Source: Fictibacillus marinisediminis
GTDB lineage: Bacteria > Bacillota > Bacilli > Bacillales > Fictibacillaceae
Length of the DNA: 64,000 bases
Direction: 5' to 3'
Assembly (NCBI RefSeq): GCF_023149135.1
Contig: NZ_JAIWJX010000002.1
Span: forward strand, 372,001-436,000
A program made the position numbers and the translations under genes. Of the stretch, positions 8,574 to 16,513 are shown piece after piece; the first letter of the stretch is position 1, and each line of letters opens with the position of its first letter. A model generated the notes under the pieces. It did not search any database, had not been told where the DNA came from, and worked only from the letters and a program-made list of their open reading frames with translations.

Positions 8574-8883
8574 AAGGGGCTGTCCAGAAAGTCGAAAATT
8601 GACCTTCAGGCAGTCCCTTTTTGGCTTGAAAAATCTTCAATGAAAAGTTAATTGAAGTGGAAGATGCGAGACTCCTCGAAAATGAACTTCACATTTTCTT
8701 CGTGCGATAAAAAGCTGCCGGAGCCTTCCTTGTCCTGCGGGACTAGCGTGACAGGTGAGACGCCCGCCGGTGCTAGCACCAAAAAGTAGGCCTTCACGCC
8801 GGTAAGGTTCACCGCACGCCCCGCGGAAAGCGAGCAGCCTGGAACGGAAATCAACAGCTTACAGACTTCTTGGACAGCCCCTT
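8574..8883. mobile_element. MITE-like element with ~20-bp terminal inverted repeats and a Bacillaceae dispersed repeat
   Basis: The left end reads AAGGGGCTGTCCAGAAAGTC and the right end is its inverse with two mismatches. GGGCTGTCC ends are typical of IS1182-like elements. The 310-bp interior encodes nothing convincing. It holds a block from about 8656 to 8853 with GTGACAGGTGAGAC, TCACCGCACGC, CGCGGAAAGCGAGC and GGAACGGAAATCAAC. The same block occurs at 41612-41747. An inserted segment near 8685-8740 makes this copy longer. It explains the gap between dus and the phosphoesterase. Confidence 0.6.
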
Positions 8884-9014
8884 TTTTATATGTTGCTAAA
8901 AATCCCGCCAGATGGAAGAATTGATTGATAACAAATTAAAACTCACACGAATTACCAACTAATGGTAGAATGGGAATGTTTGTTTTTTTAGATAAGCTTG
9001 CAGGAGGACAAATC

Positions 9015-9851
9015 ATGAAACATAAGATTGCATTGCTGGCAGATGTCCACGGGAACGCCAGTGCTTTAAAAGCAGTTATCGAAGCCTGCATAAAAGATGG
9101 TGTCACGGACTACTGGTTTTTAGGTGATTTAATCATGCCCGGCCCTGGAGGAAATAACTTATTTGAACTATTAGACAGTGTGAATATTACTACATTCGTA
9201 AAAGGAAACTGGGAAGACTGCTTCCTTGACGTATTGGATAAGGACATTGATTTAGAAAACGCAACGGATATTTATGTTTCCAGGCTGGTTCAATACCTGT
9301 GTGAAAATTTGGATGATCATCATATAAAATTGATTAAGAAGCTGCCTTTACACCTTACAAAACAAATCAATGGCCTTTCCATCAGCATTAGCCATAATTT
9401 ACATAGTAAAAATTACGGCGGGGATTTATGGCCCACGAATAGTCAGGAAAACTTTGATCAGTTATTTGTAAATGAAGATGATGATATTGCGATTTATGCG
9501 CATACCCATCAGCAAATTTTACGCTATAGCAGCAATGGCCAATTAATTATTAATCCAGGATCTGTCGGACAGCCTCATTCTAAATGGAACAAGCTACATT
9601 CTGACCTACGTGCTCAGTATGCGGTTCTTGAAATTGATAAAACGGGAGTTGCGGAAGTCAAATTTAAAAAAGTTGCCTATGATGTTGAAAATGAAATAAA
9701 GAACGCAATTGACAATAACCTTCCCTATTTAGATTTATATCAGGAAATGCGTGAGACAGGAAAAACGTATACACATGACATTGACCTATTACAAAAAATC
9801 AATGACAGACTTAATTACAAACGGGAAATCATTAATTATTTTGGGCTTTAA
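9015..9851 (+). CDS. Metallophosphoesterase (calcineurin-like), YfcE-type
   Basis: This 278-residue protein carries the metal-binding motifs of calcineurin-like phosphoesterases. They are ALLADVHGN (D-x-H), FLGDLIMPGPGG (GD), FVKGNWED (GN with W in place of H), ISHNLHSKN, IYAHTHQQIL (GH-x-H variant) and NPGSVGQPH. The GSVGQPR-like ending points to the YfcE/MJ0936 group of phosphodiesterases. The start at 9015 follows AGGAGG at 7 bases. An ATG at 8970 would add 15 residues without a ribosome site. The physiological substrate is unknown. Confidence 0.8.
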   Translation: MKHKIALLADVHGNASALKAVIEACIKDGVTDYWFLGDLIMPGPGGNNLFELLDSVNITTFVKGNWEDCFLDVLDKDIDLENATDIYVSRLVQYLCENLDDHHIKLIKKLPLHLTKQINGLSISISHNLHSKNYGGDLWPTNSQENFDQLFVNEDDDIAIYAHTHQQILRYSSNGQLIINPGSVGQPHSKWNKLHSDLRAQYAVLEIDKTGVAEVKFKKVAYDVENEIKNAIDNNLPYLDLYQEMRETGKTYTHDIDLLQKINDRLNYKREIINYFGL

Positions 9852-9925
9852 AGTGTTCCTGATATCGTTTCCCAAGAAAGAAAATAAAGTTTAAATATGT
9901 TCCTTAGAGAAGAGGAGGAGAAGAC

Positions 9926-10225
9926 ATGAACTACCTAAAGTATTATATTTTGCTTATCATTGGGACAGTCATATTTATATATAATGCCATTGCTGCAGGA
10001 ATAGTAGGAGGGAAGATGGTATTAGATGATAAATACAAAGACTACTTAGTATTCTCGAATCCTCCATATACTGCACGTAATATCAGTGAAATCGATAAAA
10101 TCTTATATTCTGCACAAACTTCAGGTTACCCTTACATTGCTATCATCGCTTTGATTTTTAACGTAGTAGTTATAGTTATGATGAGAAAGAACAAATCAAA
10201 AAAGAAAAATGTAAGTCGAACTTAA
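9926..10225 (+). CDS. Small membrane protein of unknown function, 2 TM
   Basis: This 99-residue protein has two hydrophobic helices, about residues 5-28 (YYILLIIGTVIFIYNAIAAG) and 70-88 (IAIIALIFNVVVIVMM). A polar loop of about 40 residues lies between them and a basic KNKSKKKN tail follows. The loop is probably outside and the tail in the cytoplasm. AGAGGAGGAG sits 7 bases before the ATG. I do not recognise a family. Confidence 0.65.
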   Translation: MNYLKYYILLIIGTVIFIYNAIAAGIVGGKMVLDDKYKDYLVFSNPPYTARNISEIDKILYSAQTSGYPYIAIIALIFNVVVIVMMRKNKSKKKNVSRT

Positions 10226-10280
10226 CAGAAGAGAATCGAGGATAGATCTTTTGAACAGATTCGATTGTTAGAAGGAAAAC

Positions 10281-10397
10281 GTGAGAAATTTATCGAAATA
10301 TGTAATTAGTAAAATTTACAAAAAAGATTATCCTGAATCTAAGGATGAAATCTTTGCGAAAGGAAGTCAAAGTTTTGAGCAACACAGAGAAAAGTAA
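10281..10397 (+). CDS. Possible 38-residue leader or vestigial ORF overlapping the EcsC-like gene
   Basis: A GTG start with AGAAGG five bases upstream opens a 38-codon frame (VRNLSKYVISKIYKK to SFEQHREK). It overlaps the first 23 bases of the next gene in another frame. The composition is protein-like. It could couple translation to the downstream gene or be the shifted remnant of a longer N-terminus. No family is recognised. Confidence 0.35.
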   Translation: MRNLSKYVISKIYKKDYPESKDEIFAKGSQSFEQHREK

Positions 10398-11346
10398 TTC
10401 ATTAGAGTTAATTATAACAAACGCATTAAAAGTACCAGGAGTTAAGGTAAATCGGACGGAGTTTTTATCCAAAATCTTGGCAGACCAAATAGAATACAAT
10501 GATCTTGTAATAGTATTGGAAAAAGGTCCTATTGAAGCAGGAGTAAATATTAATACGTTAGATAAATTGGCTAAATCCTTAATAGAGAAAAGAACTCTTC
10601 AAAGTACGGGGGCATCATTTGCAGCTGGATTACCTGGAGGTTTGGCAATGGCAGCTACCATTCCAGCAGATACTCTTCAATTTTATGGGGTTTCCTTGAG
10701 ATTAGCTCAAGAATTAGCCTATATATATGGGTACAAAGATTTGTGGGAAGATGACCAAGTAGATGCAGAAAGAGTAAGAGGAGAGCTTACTTTATTTTTA
10801 GGAGTTATGTTTGGTGTGGGCGGTACTGCTTCAGCATTAAAGGTATTATCTTCAAAAGTAGCACAACAGGTGTTAAAAAAGCTCCCTCAAAAGGCATTAA
10901 TGAAGACAATCTATTACCCGATTTTTAAAAAAGTAGCGGCCACCATAGGAGTAAAGGTGACAAAAAAAACCTTCGCCCAGGGAGTATCAAAAGCCATCCC
11001 ATTATTGGGTGGTGTTATTTCAGGTGGATTAACCTATGCTTCTATGAAACCAATGGGCACCCGATTAAGAACTACATTATATGAGTCGGTAAATAATTAC
11101 TCCAAGGATGATTTGGACAGAGACTTACAAAATATGAAAAGAGAAATGCCAGATTTTATTGATGCAGAGTTTACGGATGTAGAAGAAGACCTCTCAAATG
11201 ATAATGTGATGTTTAAGGAACAAAAGGTGGTTTTTAGTGCTGCTGATGAGATATTAAAGTATAAGCAATTGTTAGATATGGGAGTTATAACCCAGGAAGA
11301 ATTTGATAGAAAGAAAGAAGAATTATTATTCAATTCTACTCTATAG
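10375..11346 (+). CDS. EcsC-like protein with C-terminal SHOCT domain
   Basis: The 323-residue product has a glycine/alanine-rich amphipathic core (FAAGLPGGLAMAATIPADTLQFYGVSLRL, then LAYIYGYKDLW) resembling the EcsC family and related membrane-associated proteins. A second hydrophobic stretch is at GVSKAIPLLGGVISGGLTYASM. The last 30 residues, DEILKYKQLLDMGVITQEEFDRKKEELL, are a clear SHOCT (short C-terminal) domain. I prefer TTG 10375, with AAAGGA 9 bases upstream, over ATG 10345. The function is unknown, and SHOCT domains often mediate oligomerisation. A terminator follows. Confidence 0.6.
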   Translation: MSNTEKSNSLELIITNALKVPGVKVNRTEFLSKILADQIEYNDLVIVLEKGPIEAGVNINTLDKLAKSLIEKRTLQSTGASFAAGLPGGLAMAATIPADTLQFYGVSLRLAQELAYIYGYKDLWEDDQVDAERVRGELTLFLGVMFGVGGTASALKVLSSKVAQQVLKKLPQKALMKTIYYPIFKKVAATIGVKVTKKTFAQGVSKAIPLLGGVISGGLTYASMKPMGTRLRTTLYESVNNYSKDDLDRDLQNMKREMPDFIDAEFTDVEEDLSNDNVMFKEQKVVFSAADEILKYKQLLDMGVITQEEFDRKKEELLFNSTL

Positions 11347-11360
11347 TTTTGAGTGTAAGC

Positions 11361-11391
11361 TAAGCCTCCATTTGTTTATGGAGGCTTATTT
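11361..11391 (+). terminator. Rho-independent terminator after the SHOCT protein
   Basis: AAGCCTCCAT and ATGGAGGCTT pair around TTGTTT, followed by ATTT. Confidence 0.65.
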
Positions 11392-11405
11392 GCGATAGAC
11401 AGGTG

Positions 11406-11801
11406 ATGATCATTGGGGTTTATGCAAAAACAACTAAAATGGCCTTCGAAGCTGTCTGTGAAATTGCCAAGAATCATCTAGTCAAACATATTGTCAGCTT
11501 AGGTGGAGCATGGATAAAAATATTAAAATCTAATGGTTTCCATCCAACGGAGGATATAACTGTAAGAAGTTCAAAGAATACGGTGCTCGGCAGGCTGATG
11601 AAATATGAAATTAGCCCATCGGCTCTCCCTGTTGTAATTCACTTAGTTCCAGATGTAGTGAAATTTCCTACAAGACCAAGTGTAGTTAATGAGATGAGAA
11701 GAATGTTAGAAGAGGCACCATTGGAAGTATTTGAACGTGCTCATTTGGATAAGGGCGATTTTATTCAAATAAACAAAACACTGTACAAGCAACTTATATA
11801 A
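11406..11801 (+). CDS. Hypothetical protein, 131 aa
   Basis: This is an unrecognised soluble protein. It begins MIIGVYAKTTKMAFEAVCEIAKNHLVKHIVSLG and has a central PVVIHLVPDVVKFPTRPSVVNEMRRMLEE segment. There are no transmembrane helices or signal peptide. The N-terminal strand-helix pattern could suit a small alpha/beta fold. An in-frame GTG at 11403 is also possible. The ribosome site is weak, and it follows a terminator, so it must have its own promoter. Confidence 0.5.
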   Translation: MIIGVYAKTTKMAFEAVCEIAKNHLVKHIVSLGGAWIKILKSNGFHPTEDITVRSSKNTVLGRLMKYEISPSALPVVIHLVPDVVKFPTRPSVVNEMRRMLEEAPLEVFERAHLDKGDFIQINKTLYKQLI

Positions 11802-11880
11802 ATTACATTATATTTATTTTAACCATTCCACTAATGAGTAAAGGGGGGCAAAAACAGATGTAAATGGAAAGGGAACTCCT

Positions 11881-12144
11881 TTGATAGGCGGAATTTTTGA
11901 GGAATTCAATGATTCAGCGGGTTTGGAGTTGGCGAGACAGAATGCGGTTACTGAGCTGAACCAGGCGATGACGAAAAACAGTTTGAGGGTCAAACTGACG
12001 AGCGCCTACTTTGACGGAAATGTGGTGTCCGTTACGGGATTTGTAAATGATGAGGTTCTAACTGCAAAGGCATCGTCTTCACTTATCTACGAGACCGTGC
12101 AGAGGTACAGTTTTAAGCTGAAAAAACCCCGTTCTTCAGTTTAA
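11881..12144 (+). pseudogene. Fragment of a DUF4179-type (anti-sigma-like) extracellular domain
   Basis: The frame encodes [22 protein letters not shown] (partly upstream of the TTG at 11881), then [34 protein letters not shown]. This resembles the start of the extracellular region of DUF4179 proteins. The cytoplasmic part and transmembrane helix that should precede it are missing, and the usual C-terminal domain is lost after residue 87. No convincing start codon is present. I read it as a decayed fragment rather than a working gene. Confidence 0.5.
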
Positions 12145-12207
12145 TCTCTCTCATTTCGTTCCGGCGAAGGATCTCAAATCCATTACGGTTGAGTTTCCAT
12201 AAACATG

Positions 12208-12238
12208 AAAAAGCACTGCAAACCGCAGTGCTTTTTTA
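12208..12238. terminator. Bidirectional terminator
   Basis: AAAAAGCACTGC and GCAGTGCTTTTT form a perfect stem with a 5-base loop. It serves the minus-strand VOC gene and anything reading from the left. Confidence 0.85.
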
Positions 12239-12240
12239 TA

Positions 12241-12678
12241 TTAATTGATTTTCTCCGCCAGCTCTATGATAATTCCTTCTGGTCCGCGGATGTAGCATAA
12301 TTTATAAATGTTCTCATAGTTTTGTATCTCGCCAAAGAGTTCTGCGCCTTTCTTTTTCAATTTGGCGACAATGGCTTCAATATCTTCAACCGCAAATGCA
12401 ATATGCTGGATCCCCAAGGTGTTTGCAAAGGTGGGCTGAATGCCTTTTTCATCTATGGGAGTATGGAATTTGACCAGCTCCAGCGTGGTCTCGCCATCCG
12501 ATGTTCCCAGCATGGAAACCGTCTCTCTAACATCAGTAAGCCCGATGATCTGTTCCACCCATTTGCCTTCCACTTCTGCTTCACCCAGCACCTTTAATCC
12601 AAGTTCAACAAAAAACGCTTTCGCAGCAGCAAGGTCCTCTACAATGATACCCACATGATCAATTCTATGGATCTTCAT
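12241..12678 (-). CDS. VOC family protein, methylmalonyl-CoA epimerase-like
   Basis: This 145-residue glyoxalase-fold protein starts IHRIDHVGIIVEDLAAAKAFF, which supplies the first metal histidine. It continues with LGIQHIAFAVEDIEAIVAKLKKKG (second histidine) and ends YIRGPEGIIIELAEKI (metal glutamate). The paired modules resemble methylmalonyl-CoA epimerase and lactoylglutathione lyase, but the substrate is not determined. GGGAGG sits 6 bases before the ATG. It is downstream of, and co-directional with, a WYL regulator. Confidence 0.82.
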   Translation of the reverse strand: MKIHRIDHVGIIVEDLAAAKAFFVELGLKVLGEAEVEGKWVEQIIGLTDVRETVSMLGTSDGETTLELVKFHTPIDEKGIQPTFANTLGIQHIAFAVEDIEAIVAKLKKKGAELFGEIQNYENIYKLCYIRGPEGIIIELAEKIN

Positions 12679-12795
12679 GTCTACCTCCCATGTTCCGAAG
12701 TTTAATCCAGTATGCTTCTAAAGGAACTTCTCGATGGCTTCATCGTTTTCCTCTTTATTAACCAAACAGACATGGACTCATAAACAAAGTACTGC

Positions 12796-13746
12796 TTAGG
12801 GCCCGTATATACCTAACCTCTCTTCAATACCTTTCAAAACTTCTTCCGGCCTTTCCCTCACTTTGATATCTTCACCCAGAAACAGCAGCCAGTTGGTGAT
12901 TTCCGTAAGTTCTTCCGGCTTATTCACATCGATAAACGTCTTAAGCAGAGCGGTGGTTTGGTAAGGATTTGTATACGAAATCGAAACTTTTAAAGGGTGG
13001 TATTTTTTGAACTGTGCGATGGCTTTTGGGCCAAGCTCCAGGACAAGGTTGATGGCTTCTTCCTGCTTGCTCAGTTTTTCCAGGATCTTTTTCTTGCTGA
13101 TTCTTTTTTTAGGCGGATAAGGTTTCACAGCGGTGAGGTGATCGACAGGGATGATTTTCTTTTTTTCTTCCTGTAAGTCAAAGCCTTCGATCAGCCAGGC
13201 GCTTTTCTCGCGATACAAGTGCAGGAGATAGATCGGATAAGACTCTTCTTTGATTGTGATCAACAAATAGCTATCTACAAGAAGGGTTTGGATGAGTGTT
13301 TCCAACATGGGATGGGGAAGGTCTGACAGATCAAGCAGGTCGGGATTGTGGGGATTGGTCCCTTCAAAAAGCAGGATCTGATTTAAAAGAACAAGCTCAT
13401 CCTGCTGGTTCTCGGAGATGAGGCCAAGTAATTTTTCGGCCAGTGACTGACGGCTCTTCAGATACGGAAGCTGCTGGTTTCGGGTGGCCATGAAGGCAAT
13501 AAACAGAGCCTTCACCTCATGATTGGTAAAGCGGACTTCTGGCAGGACGGAGTTGTGCATGACAAAATAACCGCCATCCCTTCCAACCTCAGCGACAAGC
13601 GGCATCCCCATAGCTTCGATCTCCCTGATATCCCGAATGGCAGTCGAACGGGAGATGTTAAATTCCTGCATGATTTCAGAAATGGTAAAGCGGGCGCGGT
13701 TGTTGATATACCGCATGATGATATTGATCCGTTCAACTTTTTTCAT
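12796..13746 (-). CDS. WYL-domain transcriptional regulator
   Basis: This 316-residue YafY-type regulator has an HTH_11 at residues 1-55 (FTISEIMQEFNISRSTAIRDIREIE), the GMPLVAEVGRDGGYFV turn and a long effector region. That region contains the WYL-like YPIYLLHLYREKSAWLIEGFDLQEEKKK segment. The C-terminal 90 residues resemble the WCX extension. AGGAG precedes the ATG. The gene diverges from a GyrI-like protein gene with about 100 bases between them. That layout is common for WYL regulators and makes the GyrI-like gene a likely target. Confidence 0.82.
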   Translation of the reverse strand: MKKVERINIIMRYINNRARFTISEIMQEFNISRSTAIRDIREIEAMGMPLVAEVGRDGGYFVMHNSVLPEVRFTNHEVKALFIAFMATRNQQLPYLKSRQSLAEKLLGLISENQQDELVLLNQILLFEGTNPHNPDLLDLSDLPHPMLETLIQTLLVDSYLLITIKEESYPIYLLHLYREKSAWLIEGFDLQEEKKKIIPVDHLTAVKPYPPKKRISKKKILEKLSKQEEAINLVLELGPKAIAQFKKYHPLKVSISYTNPYQTTALLKTFIDVNKPEELTEITNWLLFLGEDIKVRERPEEVLKGIEERLGIYGP

Positions 13747-13852
13747 GGAGGCTCCTAAACAGTATCATTTTTTGACATGATTTAAGGATATGATATACCT
13801 ATCAAGTCAAGAATACAAACACTTCAAAAAATGGAGAAAAGAGGTTACGAAA

Positions 13853-14332
13853 ATGGCGAATTATACGCTGGAAGAAAAAGAAGGCTTTACCGTGATCGGT
13901 CTTGGAACAGAGCTGAAGAGCGATTACACAGACTATGCTGGTATTCACAAGGAAAAGGCAGACTTTTGGGAGGCGGTCAGCCAGGATGGAAGGCTCGATA
14001 CGTTAAAAGGAATGGCGTCCAACGACTACGTATTTGCTGTGAACGAAGCGGTGAACAACAAGATGATGCATTATGCTGGCGTCATGACAGAGGAATCGGC
14101 ACCAGAAGAAGCCAGAGTCATTCAATTTCCTAAAGGAGAATACGTAGTAGTTAAAGGAGAAGGGAAGACGGCTGATGAATTGAATAATAAGCTTGCTGGG
14201 ATTGCCTTTGGCCAGGTCTTGCCAGAAGCAAAGAATGTGGCCTATGTTGGTGGACCCAATGCAAGTGTTGAGATGGGGCAGCGAAACGGCTTAATTTTTG
14301 GTGAAATGTGGATTCCGGTTGTCAGGAAATAA
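13853..14332 (+). CDS. GyrI-like small-molecule-binding domain protein
   Basis: This 159-residue protein corresponds to the stand-alone GyrI-like (AraC effector-binding) fold. It starts YTLEEKEGFTVIGLGTELKSDYTDYAGIHKEKADFWEAV and has the conserved YVVVKGEGKTADELNNKLAGIAFG loop. It ends with IFGEMWIPVVRK, the usual E-x-W-IPV signature. Such proteins bind hydrophobic cations or drugs, or act as hydrolases for toxic small molecules. The ATG at 13853 follows AGAGG by 8 bases. The longer frame upstream to 13790 lacks a site. A similar domain is fused to an AraC protein at 53242. Confidence 0.8.
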   Translation: MANYTLEEKEGFTVIGLGTELKSDYTDYAGIHKEKADFWEAVSQDGRLDTLKGMASNDYVFAVNEAVNNKMMHYAGVMTEESAPEEARVIQFPKGEYVVVKGEGKTADELNNKLAGIAFGQVLPEAKNVAYVGGPNASVEMGQRNGLIFGEMWIPVVRK

Positions 14333-14350
14333 TAAAAGGGAGGAAAGGAA

Positions 14351-14812
14351 ATGTCCTGTATCGTTGATTTTAAAAATGTGTCTGCAGCTGGATTGGAGTC
14401 TTCACCTGCAGCAGAAGCGCTTGCTGGTTTACGTGCGAATGAAGCCCGTTACTTTATGAACAAATACAAGCATGAATTTACGGTTGTACCAGCGAGCGAA
14501 AGCCAGGAGACACTTGATTATGTGAACGAGATATTAAAAGAACGTGATATTGAGTTTGCGGCCAAACCGCTGGAAACGTCGAGGTTCCAAGTGGAAAATA
14601 TCCAATTTGCCTACGTCTTCTATGAGGACGGTCTTGCGGTCAACGTCATGTATACAGTGGATAACCCCAAAAAGCGGGCAGTGGGTTTTAAGCTTTCCGA
14701 TGGGATGGAGATCCCAAAGGAGCTGGAAGGAAAGTTTAAGTTTGCCAGGCAGAAATCCAAACTCGCTGGAACCATTCGGGGCTCGTTCTTTGTCATTAAA
14801 GGAGAATATTAA
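14351..14812 (+). CDS. Hypothetical protein, 153 aa
   Basis: This is an intact soluble protein starting MSCIVDFKNVSAAGLESSPAAEALAGLRANEAR, with an AYVFYEDGLAVNVMYTVDNPKKRAVGFKLSDG strand-rich centre. I know of no function. Homologues in databases may carry misleading names such as phage tail protein, but nothing here supports a phage role. It follows the GyrI-like gene by 18 bases with GGGAGG before the ATG, so the two are probably one operon. Confidence 0.65.
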   Translation: MSCIVDFKNVSAAGLESSPAAEALAGLRANEARYFMNKYKHEFTVVPASESQETLDYVNEILKERDIEFAAKPLETSRFQVENIQFAYVFYEDGLAVNVMYTVDNPKKRAVGFKLSDGMEIPKELEGKFKFARQKSKLAGTIRGSFFVIKGEY

Positions 14813-14913
14813 AGGAAATAAAACCGTATAGTAGATGGATGATCATTGATCGGGGGATGTGGGCCCAATATTTCCGTTTTGGTAATCAAATGCCATTATG
14901 AGGAGTGAAACAA

Positions 14914-15336
14914 ATGAGTAAGAGTATCGGTACGGAAACAACCGCGAAAGTAGGATCACGGCCTCAAGGAAAAATGATTTCCTACTGGTCAGTCACATTA
15001 CTACTCGCAGCAGCTGTTATGTTAAGTGGTATCGGTCAACTGATGCAATTTGGGGGCAACGTCGAGCTCGTGACGAAAATTGGTTACCCATTATACATTT
15101 TGACCATTCTCGGGATATGGAAAGTACTTGGATCCATCGCTCTCATCATACCAGGTTTTCCACGGCTTAAAGAATGGGTTCACGCGGGTATCTTCTTTTT
15201 AATGACTGGTGCAGCTTTATCTCATGCGTTTGCTAACGATTATGGTGATTACGGCTTTAATATTATCCTTCCGCTTTCATATGCTGCACTAAATATTGCC
15301 TCGTGGGCGATGCGTCCGAAAAGCAGAATGCTTTAA
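14914..15336 (+). CDS. DoxX-like family membrane protein
   Basis: This 140-residue protein has four hydrophobic helices after a polar N-terminus. They are at about residues 23-45, 58-78 (YPLYILTILGIWKVLGSIALIIPG), 86-104 and 113-132. The LGIWKVLGSIALIIPGFPRLKEW motif is typical of the DoxX-like family (DUF2127/YphA-type). ATG 14914 follows AGGAG by 8 bases, so the in-frame GTG at 14905 is unlikely. The role is unknown; relatives are linked to redox stress and thiosulfate oxidation. Confidence 0.75.
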   Translation: MSKSIGTETTAKVGSRPQGKMISYWSVTLLLAAAVMLSGIGQLMQFGGNVELVTKIGYPLYILTILGIWKVLGSIALIIPGFPRLKEWVHAGIFFLMTGAALSHAFANDYGDYGFNIILPLSYAALNIASWAMRPKSRML

Positions 15337-15427
15337 GGAGGCGGTGGATTGGCTCGTTTTTTGTTATCGAAGGGGTATTAATGTAAGTGGTGTGCAGTGG
15401 TACGATTAATCCCTATAAGAAGTAATG

Positions 15428-15464
15428 AAAGCAACAGACACTTTATGATCTGTTGCTTTTTTTT
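15428..15464 (+). terminator. Rho-independent terminator
   Basis: AAAGCAACAGA pairs with TCTGTTGCTTT, followed by a long T-run. It lies between convergent DoxX and LysR genes and may serve both. Confidence 0.8.
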
Positions 15465-15468
15465 ATGC

Positions 15469-16341
15469 TTATGAGTGCTCCAGCACAAACTGCTTAAACT
15501 TCTGCACAGAAGGCGGTACATATCTTCCTTCCACCCAGGCGATTCCGATCGTCCGCTGGCATCGAGGATTTTGTATAGGGATTTGGGTGATTTTGCTTTG
15601 ATCTGTTCCTTTTAAGTTTGGGAGAATGGAAATGCCGAGGCCAGCTGCAACGAGTGCTGCCACCGTATCGGCTTCTTCTCCTTCAAACGTAATCTTAGGG
15701 GTAAGCCCCGCCTCCTGAAATAATTGCTCGACGGTGATGCGAAGAGAAAACCCTTCTTTTAAATGGATAAAAGATTCGTCCGCGATTTCTTCCAGGGTAA
15801 TGCTCACCTTATCTGCGTATTTATGGTCTTTCGGGACAATGACATAAAGCTCCTCGTTCCATAACGGTGTCCAGACAATGGGGGATTTGCTCTCCATCGG
15901 CGCTATGAGGCAGAGGTCAAATTCCCCCGCCATCAGCTGGCAAATCAGCTGATGGGAAGGCCCTTGCCCAAGCCGGAAATTAACCTTGGGATAGGACTGG
16001 CGAAAAGAAGAGAGCAGATCGGGAATACGGCCTGTACTCAGAGTGTGTAAAAATCCGATCGACACTTCCCCCTGCTCGGGATCAAGGAGGTCCTGAATTT
16101 CCTGTTTTCCTTCTTCAAATTTTTTCATGATGTTGTCCACGCGCTGTAAAAAGAGCTGTCCATATTTATTCAGTCGAATGGATCGCCCCTGACGTTCAAA
16201 CAACGGTACCCCAATTTCCTCCTCAAACCGGGTAATCGAACGGCTGAGGGCGGGCTGGGTAATGGACAGAGCCTCTGCCGCACGTGTGACATGCTGCATG
16301 CGTGCCAGTGTCCTAAAGTATTCAAACTACTGCCATTCCAA
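15469..16341 (-). pseudogene. LysR-type regulator with an amber stop at codon 5
   Basis: From a TTG at 16341 (GGGGTG just upstream) the frame reads L-E-W-Q-stop-F-E-Y-F-R-T-L-A-R-M-Q-H-V. The family normally reads MEWQQFEYF, so a CAG-to-TAG change at 16327-16329 interrupts the gene. The rest is intact: a helix-turn-helix (VTRAAEALSITQPALSRSITRFEEEIG) and a full LysR substrate-binding domain to residue 290. Reinitiation at the ATG at 16299 would remove the first recognition helix region. The regulator is therefore probably dead unless an amber codon is suppressed. It diverges from an MFS gene, its likely target. Confidence 0.8.
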
Positions 16342-16513
16342 ATTAACACCCCATATTTCTTCAATTTTATGTATTACATAGATGTATCAAAAACATGAAT
16401 ATAATGAATTGTACATCATAATTAGAGGGTGTTACGATATAAAGGAGTAAAACAAATAAAGGATGATGCAGGATGCAACAAAATGGATGCCACACCAATG
16501 AGATGATAGCCGT

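Noticed and set aside
14351..14812. Phage tail protein and hence a prophage
   Set aside because: No other phage structural, lysis or integrase genes nearby; the neighbours are ordinary metabolic and regulator genes.
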